A stretch of 64,000 nucleotides of DNA from Rhodobacteraceae bacterium CCMM004 (GCA_004005435.1 RZWH01000003.1:124001-188000), one strand, 5' to 3'. Positions 1 to 10,627 are shown, counted from the stretch's first letter. Made by a program: numbers and translations. The notes: a model not told the origin generated them from the letters alone.

Positions 1-197
1 CCGCCTCGCCGCCACCCCCATGGGCCGCCGCAACTGAGCGGCGGTATCGAGACCGGCCCACCGACGGACCCCCCTCATCCGCCGGCGGCCACCCGGTAGT
101 CCCACCGGGTCAGCGCCCGTTCCGCACCATCCGCGGGACGGGCGCCAATCGTTTCGGACCCTTGCAACCGGTGGCGCCGCGCACTAGCCCCGGCGGT
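1..197. other. Window edge, no supported complete gene
   Basis: One + strand frame is open from base 2 and closes with TGA at 35-37, reading RLAATPMGRRN before the stop. This could be the tail of an upstream gene, but eleven residues are too few to judge. The rest, up to the acyl-CoA synthetase start, is GC-rich and shows no convincing gene, terminator or promoter. Confidence 0.3.
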
Positions 198-1736
198 ATG
201 CCCGCCCTGTTCGATGCCGGTCCGCCGGACCCCTGCCCCGCGCCGTTCAACCTGGCCGCCCATGTGCTGCGCCACGCCCGGGATCTGCCCGACAAGACCG
301 CCCTGGCGCTGGTCGACGCCGCCGGCGAGGCCGAGACCTGGACCTTTGGCGCGATGGAGGCGGCGGTCCTGGGCACGGCGGCAGGTCTCCTCGCGCGGGG
401 GCTCGCGCCGGGCGACCGGGTCCTGCTGCGCCTCGGCAACCGGGTGGAGGTGCCGATCCTCTATCTCGCGGCGATGGCCGTGGACCTGGTGCCGGTGCCC
501 ACGTCCTCACAACTCACCGCGCCCGAAGTGGCGGTGCTGACGCAGCTCCTGTCGCCCGCCCTCGCCGTGGTCGAGAGCGGCGTCGCCGGGCCGCCCGACG
601 GGGTGCCGGTGCTCGATCTCGACGCCGCCCGCGCCCTGGCCGCCACGCCCGCCGCCGCCTACCGCATGGGCGACCCCGAGCGGCTGGGTTACATCGTGTT
701 CTCCTCCGGCACCGGCGGCACGCCCCGCGCGGTCTGCCACGCACACAGGGCAATCTGGGCGCGGCGGATGATGACCGAGGGCTGGTACGGCCTGCGGCGC
801 GACGACCGGGTGCTGCACGCCGGCGCGTTCAACTGGACCTACACCATGGGCACGGGGCTGATGGACCCCTGGGCGGTGGGCGCAACGGCGCTGATCCCTG
901 CGCCCGGCCTGCCCCCGGCCCAGATCCCCGACATCCTGTTGGCGGAGGGCGCGACGATTTTCGCTGCCGCGCCGGGGGTCTACAGACAGATGCTCAAGCG
1001 GGCGGACTGGCCCGCCCTGCCCGCCCTGCGTCACGGCCTCTCTGCGGGGGAAAAGCTGCCCGACAGCACCGCCGCGGCGTGGCGGGCCCGCACGAGGACG
1101 GCGATCCACGAGGCCTACGGCATGTCGGAATGCTCGACCTTCATATCGGGCAGCCCGGCGGCGCCTGCGGCCCCCGGCACCCTCGGCCGGCCCCAGCCCG
1201 GCCGCCGCATCGCGGTTCTCGACGGCGACCGGCCCGCCCAGATCGATGCGCCCGGAGAAATCGCCGTCAGCCGCCGCGACCCCGGCCTGATGCTGGGCTA
1301 TCTCGACGACCCCGACGCCACCGCCACAAGGTTCCGGGGCGAGTGGTTCCTCACTGGCGACAGCGCGGCCATGGCCGAGGACGGGAGCCTGACCTATCTC
1401 GGCCGCCGCGACGACATGATGAACGCCGGCGGCTATCGCGTCTCGCCGGTGGAGGTGGAGGAGGCGTTGACCGCCCACCCGGACGTGACCGAGGCGGCAG
1501 CCGTCGCGCTCCAGGTGCGCGCCGACGCCGCCATCGTCGCCGCGTTCTACACGGGCGCGCGGACACTCGACCCCGACGAGCTCGCCCGCCATTGTGCCGC
1601 CCGTCTCGCACGCTACAAGTGTCCCCGGCGGTTCACCCATGTGCCCGCCCTGCCCCGCGGCGCCAACGGCAAGGTGCTGCGCCGCGCTCTCCGCGACGCC
1701 CACGGATGGAAGGACCCCGGCGATGATCCGTCTTGA
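198..1736 (+). CDS. AMP-forming acyl-CoA synthetase, benzoate-CoA ligase-like
   Basis: This is a class I adenylate-forming enzyme of 512 aa that should activate a carboxylic acid with ATP and join it to CoA in the cytoplasm. The phosphate-binding loop FSSGTGGTPRA lies near residue 170, the EAYGMSE motif near 305, the LTGD and GRRDDMMNAGGYRVSP hinge region near 385-410, and the catalytic lysine of NGKVLRR near 492. The order and length fit the benzoate/2-aminobenzoate-CoA ligase branch, but the acid cannot be read from sequence. ATG at 198 is preferred to an upstream in-frame codon at 162 because alignable sequence begins there. Its 3' end overlaps the next gene by 14 bases, which suggests an operon. 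Confidence 0.8.
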   Translation: MPALFDAGPPDPCPAPFNLAAHVLRHARDLPDKTALALVDAAGEAETWTFGAMEAAVLGTAAGLLARGLAPGDRVLLRLGNRVEVPILYLAAMAVDLVPVPTSSQLTAPEVAVLTQLLSPALAVVESGVAGPPDGVPVLDLDAARALAATPAAAYRMGDPERLGYIVFSSGTGGTPRAVCHAHRAIWARRMMTEGWYGLRRDDRVLHAGAFNWTYTMGTGLMDPWAVGATALIPAPGLPPAQIPDILLAEGATIFAAAPGVYRQMLKRADWPALPALRHGLSAGEKLPDSTAAAWRARTRTAIHEAYGMSECSTFISGSPAAPAAPGTLGRPQPGRRIAVLDGDRPAQIDAPGEIAVSRRDPGLMLGYLDDPDATATRFRGEWFLTGDSAAMAEDGSLTYLGRRDDMMNAGGYRVSPVEVEEALTAHPDVTEAAAVALQVRADAAIVAAFYTGARTLDPDELARHCAARLARYKCPRRFTHVPALPRGANGKVLRRALRDAHGWKDPGDDPS

Positions 1737-2361
1737 TATCCTGAGCGATCCGATCTGCCCCTGGTGCTATATCGGCAAGGCGCATCTCGACCGGGCGCTG
1801 GCCGACCGCCCCGACCACCCCTTCGCCATCGAATGGCATCCGTTCCAACTCAACCCCGACATGCCGCCCGAGGGCATGGACCGCCGCGCCTATCTGGAGG
1901 CCAAGTTCGGGGGCCGCGACGGCGCGGTCGAGGTCTATGGCCGCATCGCCGAGGCGGCCGAGGCGGCGGGCGTCGAGATCGACTTTGCCGCCATCGCGCG
2001 GACGCCCAACACGCTCGACGCGCACCGCCTGATCCACTGGGCGGGGCTGGAGGGGCGGCAAACCTTTGTCGTCGCCGCCCTGTTCCGCGCCTATTTCCGC
2101 GAGGGGCGCGACATCGGCGACCGGGCGGTGCTGGAAGGGATCGCCGAGGCGGCGGGACTCGACCGGGCGATGGTCGCGCGGCTCCTGGGCTCGGACGCCG
2201 ACGTCGAAGACATCCGCGCCCGCGACGCCCATGCCCGGACCCGCGGGGTGACGGGCGTGCCCACCTTCGTCGTCGGCCAGCGCCATGTCCTGCCCGGCGC
2301 GCAGCCGCCGGACCTCTGGCGCCAGGTCATCGACGATCTGGCCGCCGAGACGGCGCCGTGA
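1723..2361 (+). CDS. DsbA family oxidoreductase (FrnE-like)
   Basis: A 212 aa thioredoxin-fold protein of the FrnE/DsbA-related group. The redox motif C-P-W-C is at residues 12-15, immediately after the first strand, and a GVTGVPTFVV cis-proline loop is near residue 178, as in other FrnE proteins. It has no signal peptide, so it should act in the cytoplasm as a thiol-disulfide oxidoreductase or isomerase; polyketide-type FrnE roles are known, but nothing here points to one. The ATG at 1723 lies inside the end of the acyl-CoA synthetase gene. Its TGA overlaps the GTG start of the downstream transporter, so the three genes are probably cotranscribed and translationally coupled. Confidence 0.85.
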   Translation: MIRLDILSDPICPWCYIGKAHLDRALADRPDHPFAIEWHPFQLNPDMPPEGMDRRAYLEAKFGGRDGAVEVYGRIAEAAEAAGVEIDFAAIARTPNTLDAHRLIHWAGLEGRQTFVVAALFRAYFREGRDIGDRAVLEGIAEAAGLDRAMVARLLGSDADVEDIRARDAHARTRGVTGVPTFVVGQRHVLPGAQPPDLWRQVIDDLAAETAP

Positions 2362-3578
2362 CCGTCCGACCCGATCCCGCCCACGCCCCCGCGGCGCTGT
2401 CGCGCGGCGAGTTCGTCGCGCTGATGGCGGTTCTCGTGGCCATCGTCGCCTTTTCCATCGACGCGATGCTGCCCGCCCTGCCCCAGATTGCGGCCGACCT
2501 GTCGCCCGACAACGTGAACGCCGCGCAACTCGTGCTGACCGCGTTCGTCTTCGGCATGGGCGCGGGCACACTCATCGCCGGGCCGATCTCGGACGCCATC
2601 GGTCGCAAGCCCGCGATCACGGCCGGAGTCGCCGTCTATGTGGCCGGATCCCTGGCCGCGGCGATGGCGCAGAGCCTGGAGGTGCTGCTCGTCGCCCGCG
2701 TGGTCCAGGGGATCGGCGCGGCGGGCCCGCGCATCGTCTCGCTGGCGCTGGTGCGCGACTGTTTCGAGGGTCGGCGGATGGCCCAGATCATGTCCTTTGT
2801 GATGATGATCTTCGTCCTCATCCCGGCCGTCGCGCCGTTCATCGGCTCGCTGATCATCCCCAGCTTCGGCTGGCGCGGGGTGTTCGGCGCCTTCGTCCTC
2901 TTCGGTCTCGTGGGCGCGATCTGGCTGAACCTGCGGCAGCCCGAGACGCTGCCCCCCAACGCCCGGGTGCCGCTCCGTGCCGCGGTGCTGAAGGTGGCCT
3001 TTCTGGAGGTCGTCGGCCATCCGATGGTGCGGATCTACATCGCCGTGCTCACGCTGGGATTCGGCCAGATGTTCGCGCTCCTCAGCTCGATCCAGCAGAT
3101 TTATGCCCAGACCTTCGACCGGGCCGAGACCTTTGCCCTGTGGTTCATGGCGATGGCGGTGCTGTCGGGTCTGGGCACCATCGTCAATGCCTCGCTGGTG
3201 ATGCGGCTGGGGATGCGACGCCTGGCACTGGCGTCCTACGCCGCGCAGACCGTGCTGGCGGCGGCGCTGGTGGTCCTGTGGACGGCGGGCCTGGTGCCGG
3301 GCTGGGCGGCGTTTCCGGCGTTCTTCTTCTGGACGTTCACGGTGTTCTTTATGGCCGGGCTGACCTTCGGCAACCTCAACGCCCTGGCGCTCCAGCCGCT
3401 GGGCCACATCGCCGGGATGGCGGCGTCGGTGGTGGGGGCGGTGGCGACGGTCCTCGCCGTGGCCATCGCCGCGCCCATCGGGCTGGCCTTCGACGGCACG
3501 CCGGTGCCGCTCTTTGTCGGGACGGCGGTGTGCTCGGCCCTGGCCTGGGCCCTGATGCGGCGGACGGTGGAGAGCTGA
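2358..3578 (+). CDS. MFS multidrug efflux transporter, Bcr/CflA type
   Basis: A 406 aa major facilitator with about twelve hydrophobic segments. After a short hydrophilic N-terminus the first helix ends in SIDAMLPALPQIAADL, the signature opening of Bcr/CflA drug-H+ antiporters. The loop 2-3 motif GPISDAIGRKPAITAG follows. It should export small toxic molecules across the inner membrane using the proton gradient. The start is a GTG inside the GTGA overlap with the FrnE-like gene. The stop lies only three bases from the stop of the convergent antiporter gene, and no hairpin separates them. Confidence 0.88.
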   Translation: MTVRPDPAHAPAALSRGEFVALMAVLVAIVAFSIDAMLPALPQIAADLSPDNVNAAQLVLTAFVFGMGAGTLIAGPISDAIGRKPAITAGVAVYVAGSLAAAMAQSLEVLLVARVVQGIGAAGPRIVSLALVRDCFEGRRMAQIMSFVMMIFVLIPAVAPFIGSLIIPSFGWRGVFGAFVLFGLVGAIWLNLRQPETLPPNARVPLRAAVLKVAFLEVVGHPMVRIYIAVLTLGFGQMFALLSSIQQIYAQTFDRAETFALWFMAMAVLSGLGTIVNASLVMRLGMRRLALASYAAQTVLAAALVVLWTAGLVPGWAAFPAFFFWTFTVFFMAGLTFGNLNALALQPLGHIAGMAASVVGAVATVLAVAIAAPIGLAFDGTPVPLFVGTAVCSALAWALMRRTVES

Positions 3579-3581
3579 GCG

Positions 3582-4862
3582 TTATTGCGGCTCGTCGTCG
3601 GCCTTGTAGGGGTGGGCGGGGTCGTCCTCGTCCTCCAGGACGTAATTTGCGGCGAATCCGTGGACGATCACCGACAGGAGGATGGTGACGGCGGCGACCC
3701 GCCACACCGCCTCGATCCCGTCGAACTGCGCGTGGCTCTGGGCATAGGCGATGTAGAAGATCGAGCCCATACCGCGGATGCCGAAGAATGCCACCCGCCC
3801 CGATTGCAGCCGCGGGCAGTCGTAGCCGCGCAGGGCCAGCCACCCCGCCGCGGGCCGCACCGCCGCGATCAGCGCCACGGCGACGGCCACTTCCTGCCAC
3901 CGCAGGCCCGCGAGGGCGCCTTGCGCCAGGAACAGGCCGAACCAAAGCAACAGGATGGCCAGCAGGATCGACTCGATCTGCTCGGCGCCGTGGTGGACGT
4001 ATTTCTCGTAGCCCTCCTTGTCCGTCCCGCGGGAGTTGTCGCGCCCCGCCCGTGCGGCCGCGAACACGGCGAGGAACCCGTAACCGTCCACCGCCTCGGC
4101 CACGCCATAGGACAGGGCGGTGGCGCCGAGGATGGTCAGCACCGCGTTCCACCCCTTGCCGTGGCGCCCGTCGCCGATGGTGAAGACGAAGGCCGACACC
4201 GCCCTACCCACCAGGTAGCCGACGACCAGACCGGCGATGACGCGATAGGCGACGTCGAAGGTCAGCCAGTCCAGCCCCCACTGCCCGAACGCGGGCCCCA
4301 GCGCCGCGACCGAAATGGCGAGGTAGACGAAAGGGAACGCCAGCCCGTCGTTCAGTCCCGCCTCGCCGGTCAGGGCGATCTGCATCGGCGTCTCCTCGCG
4401 CCCCGGTCCGTCGACCTGCACCGACCGCGCCAGCACCGGGTCGGTGGGCGCCAGCGCCGCGGCCAGCAAAAGCGCCGCTGCCAGCGGCAGCCCCAGCGCC
4501 CAGAGGCCCATCAAGGCCACCGCCGCGATGCTGAGCGGCATGGCGATCAGGATCAGGCGCAGCACCGGCTGCCAGTCGTGCCAGGTGTGGCGCGCGTCGA
4601 TGGCCAGCCCCGCGCCCGCCAGCGACACGATGACGATCAGCTCGGAGACATGCTCGACCAGCTTCAGCTCGGTCTCGCCCCCCATGGGCAGCGGCGCAGG
4701 CAGGCCCACCCATCCCAGGAACGCCCCCGCCAGCACGTAGACCAGAGGCAGGTTCACATAGCGCCGCCCGCTCAGCCAGGGCTGGAGCGTCAGGCCGAGA
4801 AGGGCCGCGCCGGCGATGAGGTAATACACGTCGCGGGCGTCGAGAGGACCGGGCAGCGTCAT
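3582..4862 (-). CDS. Na+/H+ antiporter, CPA1 (NhaP-type)
   Basis: A 426 aa integral membrane protein with about twelve hydrophobic segments. The motif APTDPVLA, followed by TGEAGLNDGLAFPFV, is the CPA1 core: the Asn-Asp pair of the unwound helix that exchanges Na+ or K+ for protons. A cytoplasmic acidic tail (EDEDDPAHPYKADDEPQ) ends the protein. It probably handles salt and pH homeostasis, which fits a marine bacterium. The ATG at 4862 is chosen over 4898 because hydrophobic, alignable sequence begins soon after it; neither start has a strong ribosome-binding site. Confidence 0.85.
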   Translation of the reverse strand: MTLPGPLDARDVYYLIAGAALLGLTLQPWLSGRRYVNLPLVYVLAGAFLGWVGLPAPLPMGGETELKLVEHVSELIVIVSLAGAGLAIDARHTWHDWQPVLRLILIAMPLSIAAVALMGLWALGLPLAAALLLAAALAPTDPVLARSVQVDGPGREETPMQIALTGEAGLNDGLAFPFVYLAISVAALGPAFGQWGLDWLTFDVAYRVIAGLVVGYLVGRAVSAFVFTIGDGRHGKGWNAVLTILGATALSYGVAEAVDGYGFLAVFAAARAGRDNSRGTDKEGYEKYVHHGAEQIESILLAILLLWFGLFLAQGALAGLRWQEVAVAVALIAAVRPAAGWLALRGYDCPRLQSGRVAFFGIRGMGSIFYIAYAQSHAQFDGIEAVWRVAAVTILLSVIVHGFAANYVLEDEDDPAHPYKADDEPQ

Positions 4863-4938
4863 CTGCCGGCAGATAGCGCCGTCCGCAGCGGCGGCCATAT
4901 CAAGGGGACATGCCAGCGGCGAAGTTAGGGGATGTGTT

Positions 4939-5142
4939 TCAGCCCGCCCCCAATCTGTAGCGCACGTAGATCGCGGCGAGCAGGACTAGGGTGGTGCAAA
5001 CGCATCGCAGAATCGCCAGCCTTTCCGAACGCACGACGCTACGAATGCCGAAAAAGCTGTCGTCGGTGACGGGCAAGGGCTCGGGAGGCACAGGCTCCCG
5101 CTCCGAGACGTCTTTTTGCGAAATCAACGTAATGCGCGACAT
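4939..5142 (-). CDS. Small single-pass membrane protein, unknown function
   Basis: A 67 aa protein that I do not recognise. The first 45 residues are hydrophilic. Residues about 43-62 (AILRCVCTTLVLLAAIYV) form one membrane helix, followed by a short basic tail (RYRLGAG). The case for translation rests on a textbook Shine-Dalgarno, GGAGG with a seven-base spacer, before the ATG. It is a stand-alone gene between the antiporter and mfd, with about 250 bases of less GC-rich sequence upstream. Confidence 0.6.
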   Translation of the reverse strand: MSRITLISQKDVSEREPVPPEPLPVTDDSFFGIRSVVRSERLAILRCVCTTLVLLAAIYVRYRLGAG

Positions 5143-5399
5143 GGCGGCCCCTCCGGTCGGCCCCTGTGCGCATGATTGGCGCCTCGAAAGCAGAACAAGT
5201 CGGCGACTGCATTAATAGCGGCGTGCGCACCTCGGGATCAGCATTGATTCGCGAATATCCGAAATGACGAAAGTTTCACCCTCAAAGGAACTGAACTGGC
5301 CGTCCGCACGACGCGGTTAGTATCCTAAACGGCCTGCGAACGCCGGGGCCTGGCGAGCAAAGTGTTGTAAATTTCTAACCAGGCTGGCGCCTTAGCCCA

Positions 5400-8300
5400 T
5401 CACGCGGCGTGCTTGGCCAGGTCCTGCGCGATGGAGAACGCGCCCTTGATCTTGTCGGAGGTTTTGGTCCAGTCGCGGCGCACCACGATCTTGTTGTCCT
5501 TGACCTTGGCGTGGCCGTTCTGGGCCTGCACGAACGCGACCAGCCCCGCGGGGTTGGCGAACTTGTCGTTGTGGAACTGGATGGTCACGCCCTTGGGCCC
5601 GGCATCCAGCTTGGCGATCCCGGCCTTCTTGCACTCGGCCTTGATGCGCACCACGAGGAGCAGCGTGTTCACCTCCTTGGGCAGCTTGCCGAAGCGGTCG
5701 ATCAACTCGGCGGCGAAGCCCTCCAGCTCGACCTTGGTGGTCAGGTCCGACAGGCGGCGATAAAGGCCCAGCCGCACGTCGAGGTCGGGCACATAGTCCT
5801 CGGGGATCAGCACGGGCACCCCCAGGTTGATCTGCGGCGACCACTCGCCGTCGTCGTCGGTCAGGCCCTCGGCCTCGCCGGAACGGATCTTGGCGATCGC
5901 CTCTTCCAGCATCGACTGGTAGAGTTCGTAGCCGACCTCGCGCACCTGCCCCGACTGCTCCTCGCCCAAAAGGTTGCCCGCGCCGCGGATGTCGAGGTCC
6001 TGGGACGCCAGGTTGAAGCCCGCACCGAGACTGTCGAGCGAGCCCAGCACCTTGAGCCGCTTCTCGGCCGCTGGGGTCAGCTTGCCGCCGGGCTTGGTCG
6101 TCAGATAGGCGTAGGCGCGGGTCTTGGCCCGGCCCACCCGTCCGCGGATCTGGTAGAGCTGCGCCAGACCGAACATGTCGGCGCGATGCACGATCATGGT
6201 GTTGGCCGTGGGGATGTCGAGGCCCGATTCCACGATCGTCGTGGCCAGCAGGACGTCGTACTTACCGTCGTAAAAAGCGTTCATCCGGTCGTCCAGCTCT
6301 CCGGCCGCCATCTGGCCGGTGGCGGTCACCACGCTGACCTCCGGCACCTGCTCTTTCAGGAACGCCTCGATCTCGGGGATGTCGCTGATCCGCGGCACGA
6401 CATAGAAGCTCTGGCCACCGCGATAGTGCTCGCGCAGCAGCGCCTCGCGCACGGTGATGGCATCGAACTCGCTGACATAGGTGCGGATCGCCAGGCGGTC
6501 GACCGGGGGCGTGCCGATGATCGACAGGTCGCGCACGCCCGTCAGGCTCAGTTGCAGGGTCCGCGGGATCGGCGTCGCGGTCAGGGTCAGGACGTGCACG
6601 TCGGTCCTGAGCTGCTTGAGCCGTTCCTTGTGGGCGACGCCGAAATGCTGCTCCTCGTCCACGATCAGCAGGCCCAGCTCGCGGAACTTCACCTGCTTGG
6701 ACAGCAGCGCGTGGGTGCCGATGACGATGTCGGCGGTGCCGTCCCGCAGCCGCTCGCGCGTCTCGGCCGCCGCCTTGGGCGGGACGAAGCGGCTGAGCTG
6801 CCGGATGGTGACGGGGAAGCCGCGAAACCGGTCCTGGAAGCTTTTGGTGTGCTGCCGCGCCAGCAGCGTCGTGGGCGCCACCACCGCGGTCTGGACCCCC
6901 GACATGGCGGCGATGAGGGCCGCACGCATCGCCACCTCGGTCTTGCCGTAGCCCACGTCGCCCACCACCAGACGGTCCATGGGCGTGCCGGAGGACAGGT
7001 CGGTCGCCACGTCCTCGATCGCCTGCAACTGGTCGTCGGTCTCGGAATAGGGAAAGCGCGCGGCGAAATCCTCCCACACGTCCTCGGGCGGGATAAGGAT
7101 CGGCGCCTTGCGCACCATCCGCTCGGCCGCCACCCGGATCAGACGGTCGGCCATCTCGCGGATACGCTGCTTCAGCCTGGACTTCTTGGCCTGCCAGGCG
7201 CCGCCGCCCAGCTTGTCGAGGAGCCCCTCCTCGTGGCCGAAACGGCTGAGCAGCTCGACGTTCTCGACCGGCAGATACAGGCGGTCGCCGCCGGCGTATT
7301 CCAGCAGGATGGTCTCGTGCGCCGCGCCCAGCGCCGTCACCACCTCCAGCCCGCGATAGCGGCCCACCCCGTGGTCGACGTGCACCACCAGATCGCCGGG
7401 GCTGAGCGACTGGTACTCGCTGAGGAAGTTCTCGGCCCGCCGCTTTTTCGGCCCGCGCCGGATCAGGCGGTCGCCCAGGACGTCCTGTTCCGAGATCACC
7501 GTCAGGTCGGCGCCGTCCTCGGGACCGGTAAAGCCTTGGTCCAGCGTCCACACCGCCAGGAACAGCCCGCCCTTGCCCGACGGCACGTCGCGGAAATCGG
7601 CAATCTCCGTGGCGGTGTCGATGCCCTCGTCGGCCATCAGCCCCGCCAGCCGCTCCCGCGCGCCGTCCGAGTAGCTGGCCACGATCACCTGCCCGGCCTT
7701 GCGCCTGGTGCGGATGTGGTCGGCCAGAGCGCCGAAGAGGCTGACATGGTCCTGCTGTCGCTCGGGGGCGAAGTTGCGGCCGATGCGCCCGCCCGCGTCG
7801 GCGACGCTCGGCCCCGTGGCCTGCGGCAGCGGATGGAACTGCACCACCCGCCGCCCCGCCAGCGCCGCGTCCCAGCTGTCGTCGTGGAGATACAGCAGGT
7901 CGGGCGGCGCGGGCTTGTAGACGCTGTCGTGCCGTTTCTTCTGGGCCATCGCCTCGCGGCGGGCGTCGTAGGTGTCCTCGATCCCCTCCCACCGCGACCG
8001 CCGCGACGGCGTGGTCTGGTCGTCCAGATGCACCGGCGCGTCCGAAAGATAGTCGAACAGCGTCTCCAGCTTCTCGTGAAAGAACGGCAGCCAGTGCTCG
8101 ATCCCGGCGTGCTTGCGCCCAGCGGTCACTGCCTCGTAGAGCGGATCGTCGGTGCCCGCCGCGCCGAACTCGATGCGATAGCTCTGGCGGAACCGGGTGA
8201 TGGAGGCCTCGTCCAGAATCACCTCGCTAACCGGGGCCAGCTCCACCACCTTCAGCTTTTCGCTGGTCCGCTGGGTCGCGGGGTCGAAGCGGCGCGCGTC

Positions 8301-8849
8301 GTCTAGGGTGTCGCCGAAGAGGTCCAGCCGGACGGGGGTGTCGTGGCCCGGCGGCCAGACGTCGATGATGCCGCCGCGCACCGCATAGTCGCCCGGCTCG
8401 ACCACGGTGGGCGCCTGGGAAAAGCCCATGTGGGTCAGGAACCGGCGCAGAGCGGCCTCGTCGATGCGGCTGCCCACGGTGGCGGTGAAGGCGGCGGCGC
8501 GCAGGGTCTCGCGCGCAGGCACCCGCTGCATCGCCGCGGCCACGGTGGTGAGTAGGACAAAGCGCGGCGGCATCCCGTGCACCAGCGCCGCCAGCGTCGC
8601 CATGCGCGTGGCCGAGATCGTGGGGTTCGGCGACACCCGGTCGTAGGGCAGACAGTCCCAGGCGGGGAACGTCACCACCGGCACGTCGGGCGCGAAGAAG
8701 CGCAGCGCCTCGGTCATCGCCGCCAACCGCTTGTCGTCGCGGGCGACGTGGATCACCGGGCCGTCGGCCTTGTGCATGGCGCGGACAAGGAGCAGGGCGT
8801 CGTAGCCTTCGGGCGCGCCGCCGAGGGTCGTGGGTCGGGTCGTGGACAT
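5400..8849 (-). CDS. mfd: Transcription-repair coupling factor Mfd
   Basis: A 1149 aa protein, the usual Mfd length. It displaces RNA polymerase stalled at DNA lesions and recruits UvrA, linking transcription to nucleotide excision repair. The order is: UvrB-like N-terminal modules (YDRVSPNPTISATRM), the CarD-like RNA polymerase interaction domain (GDLVVHVDHGVGRYRGLE, around residue 490), the superfamily 2 translocase with Walker A GDVGYGKTEVAMRAA and the DEEQHFG box, motif VI QIRGRVGRAKTRAYAY, and the C-terminal TRCF domain. ATG at 8849 is preferred to a TTG at 8885. A tandem palindrome lies immediately upstream (8906-8954). Confidence 0.97.
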   Translation of the reverse strand: MSTTRPTTLGGAPEGYDALLLVRAMHKADGPVIHVARDDKRLAAMTEALRFFAPDVPVVTFPAWDCLPYDRVSPNPTISATRMATLAALVHGMPPRFVLLTTVAAAMQRVPARETLRAAAFTATVGSRIDEAALRRFLTHMGFSQAPTVVEPGDYAVRGGIIDVWPPGHDTPVRLDLFGDTLDDARRFDPATQRTSEKLKVVELAPVSEVILDEASITRFRQSYRIEFGAAGTDDPLYEAVTAGRKHAGIEHWLPFFHEKLETLFDYLSDAPVHLDDQTTPSRRSRWEGIEDTYDARREAMAQKKRHDSVYKPAPPDLLYLHDDSWDAALAGRRVVQFHPLPQATGPSVADAGGRIGRNFAPERQQDHVSLFGALADHIRTRRKAGQVIVASYSDGARERLAGLMADEGIDTATEIADFRDVPSGKGGLFLAVWTLDQGFTGPEDGADLTVISEQDVLGDRLIRRGPKKRRAENFLSEYQSLSPGDLVVHVDHGVGRYRGLEVVTALGAAHETILLEYAGGDRLYLPVENVELLSRFGHEEGLLDKLGGGAWQAKKSRLKQRIREMADRLIRVAAERMVRKAPILIPPEDVWEDFAARFPYSETDDQLQAIEDVATDLSSGTPMDRLVVGDVGYGKTEVAMRAALIAAMSGVQTAVVAPTTLLARQHTKSFQDRFRGFPVTIRQLSRFVPPKAAAETRERLRDGTADIVIGTHALLSKQVKFRELGLLIVDEEQHFGVAHKERLKQLRTDVHVLTLTATPIPRTLQLSLTGVRDLSIIGTPPVDRLAIRTYVSEFDAITVREALLREHYRGGQSFYVVPRISDIPEIEAFLKEQVPEVSVVTATGQMAAGELDDRMNAFYDGKYDVLLATTIVESGLDIPTANTMIVHRADMFGLAQLYQIRGRVGRAKTRAYAYLTTKPGGKLTPAAEKRLKVLGSLDSLGAGFNLASQDLDIRGAGNLLGEEQSGQVREVGYELYQSMLEEAIAKIRSGEAEGLTDDDGEWSPQINLGVPVLIPEDYVPDLDVRLGLYRRLSDLTTKVELEGFAAELIDRFGKLPKEVNTLLLVVRIKAECKKAGIAKLDAGPKGVTIQFHNDKFANPAGLVAFVQAQNGHAKVKDNKIVVRRDWTKTSDKIKGAFSIAQDLAKHAA

Positions 8850-8905
8850 GGCTGCGTCAGGTAAGGAGCGGACGGCTGGTGTCAATCGCCAAAGCGTGCC
8901 GCCGG

Positions 8906-8954
8906 GGCCAAGGCCGTTGCAACGGCCTTGGCCAAGGGCCTTCCAAGGCCCTTG
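8906..8954. repeat. Tandem palindrome element, copy A
   Basis: Two adjoining inverted repeats. The first is a perfect 28-base palindrome at 8906-8933 (left arm GGCCAAGGCCGTTG). The second, at 8933-8954, has ten-base arms (left arm CAAGGGCCTT) around a two-base centre CC. It sits between the stop of the upstream - strand gene (8970) and the mfd start. Copies B (16864), C (47448), D (50379) and E (24007) share the layout and the CTT-NN-AAG or TTGCAA-type centres but not the arm sequence. Confidence 0.85.
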
Positions 8955-8969
8955 CCACCGCCCGACCCG

Positions 8970-9497
8970 TCACGCCGCGAAGGGGCCGACGTCGAGGTTG
9001 CGATACATGCCCCAGAGCGCGGTGACGAAGATCGACACGATGCCGATGGCCTGGATCGCCAGCCTCAGCCGCGACAGTTCCGCTCTCAAAGCGTCCCCCT
9101 CGGGGGCTTTGCGCTCGATCCGCTCGGCGACCCGCAGGCTGATGGCCGTCACCAGGGTCATGGGCAGCGCGATCAACAGGACGGCCTGCGCGAACTCGAC
9201 CCCGTACCAGAATCCCAGGATCAGGAGCCCGGTGTGGACCATGAAGCCGAAGCTGACGAGCCCCGTCCCCGCCACCCGCGCGATATAGAGCCGCCGGCCG
9301 ACGTTGATCCGCACCAGCGCCTCCAGGTCGGCCTCCAGCCGCCCCCCGTGGCGCGCGGCGCGCGCGACCATGTCGTAAGGCACGCCCAGGATCCAATGAC
9401 TGGCCGAGGACCAGACCGCGGCCAGCGCGATCCAGTACCACAGGTTCGAGAACGACCGCATGTCGATCAGTTCGAAGACCAGCTCGTACCAGTCCAA
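8970..9497 (-). CDS. Rhodobacterales conserved membrane protein ('component of SufBCD complex')
   Basis: A 175 aa protein with about four hydrophobic segments, beginning MDWYELVFELIDMRSFSNLWYW. This N-terminus is familiar from a family found in Rhodobacteraceae that databases label 'component of SufBCD complex'. I know of no experimental support for that name, and nothing in the sequence looks like an iron-sulfur assembly protein. A charged helix near residues 125-145 (RIERKAPEGDALRAELSRLR) may form a short coiled coil. It is transcribed in the same direction as mfd but separated from it by palindrome copy A, so the two may not share a message. Function unknown. Confidence 0.7.
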   Translation of the reverse strand: MDWYELVFELIDMRSFSNLWYWIALAAVWSSASHWILGVPYDMVARAARHGGRLEADLEALVRINVGRRLYIARVAGTGLVSFGFMVHTGLLILGFWYGVEFAQAVLLIALPMTLVTAISLRVAERIERKAPEGDALRAELSRLRLAIQAIGIVSIFVTALWGMYRNLDVGPFAA

Positions 9498-9551
9498 AGG
9501 GGGCTCCGTTGCGTCCGGGCGCCGCGGCGGGCGGCGTCCCTGCGCGGTTGA

Positions 9552-10619
<1,068 letters not shown>

Positions 10620-10627
10620 AGCGCGGC

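Noticed and set aside
75-439. - strand frames at the window start
   Set aside because: They overlap the acyl-CoA synthetase gene, are Arg/Pro-rich and have no plausible start signal.
5409-8306. A 965-residue open frame on the + strand opposite mfd
   Set aside because: It lies wholly antisense to mfd, has the His/Arg/Gln/Gly-rich composition of a high-GC shadow frame, and lacks a ribosome-binding site. Long antisense frames recur opposite most genes here.
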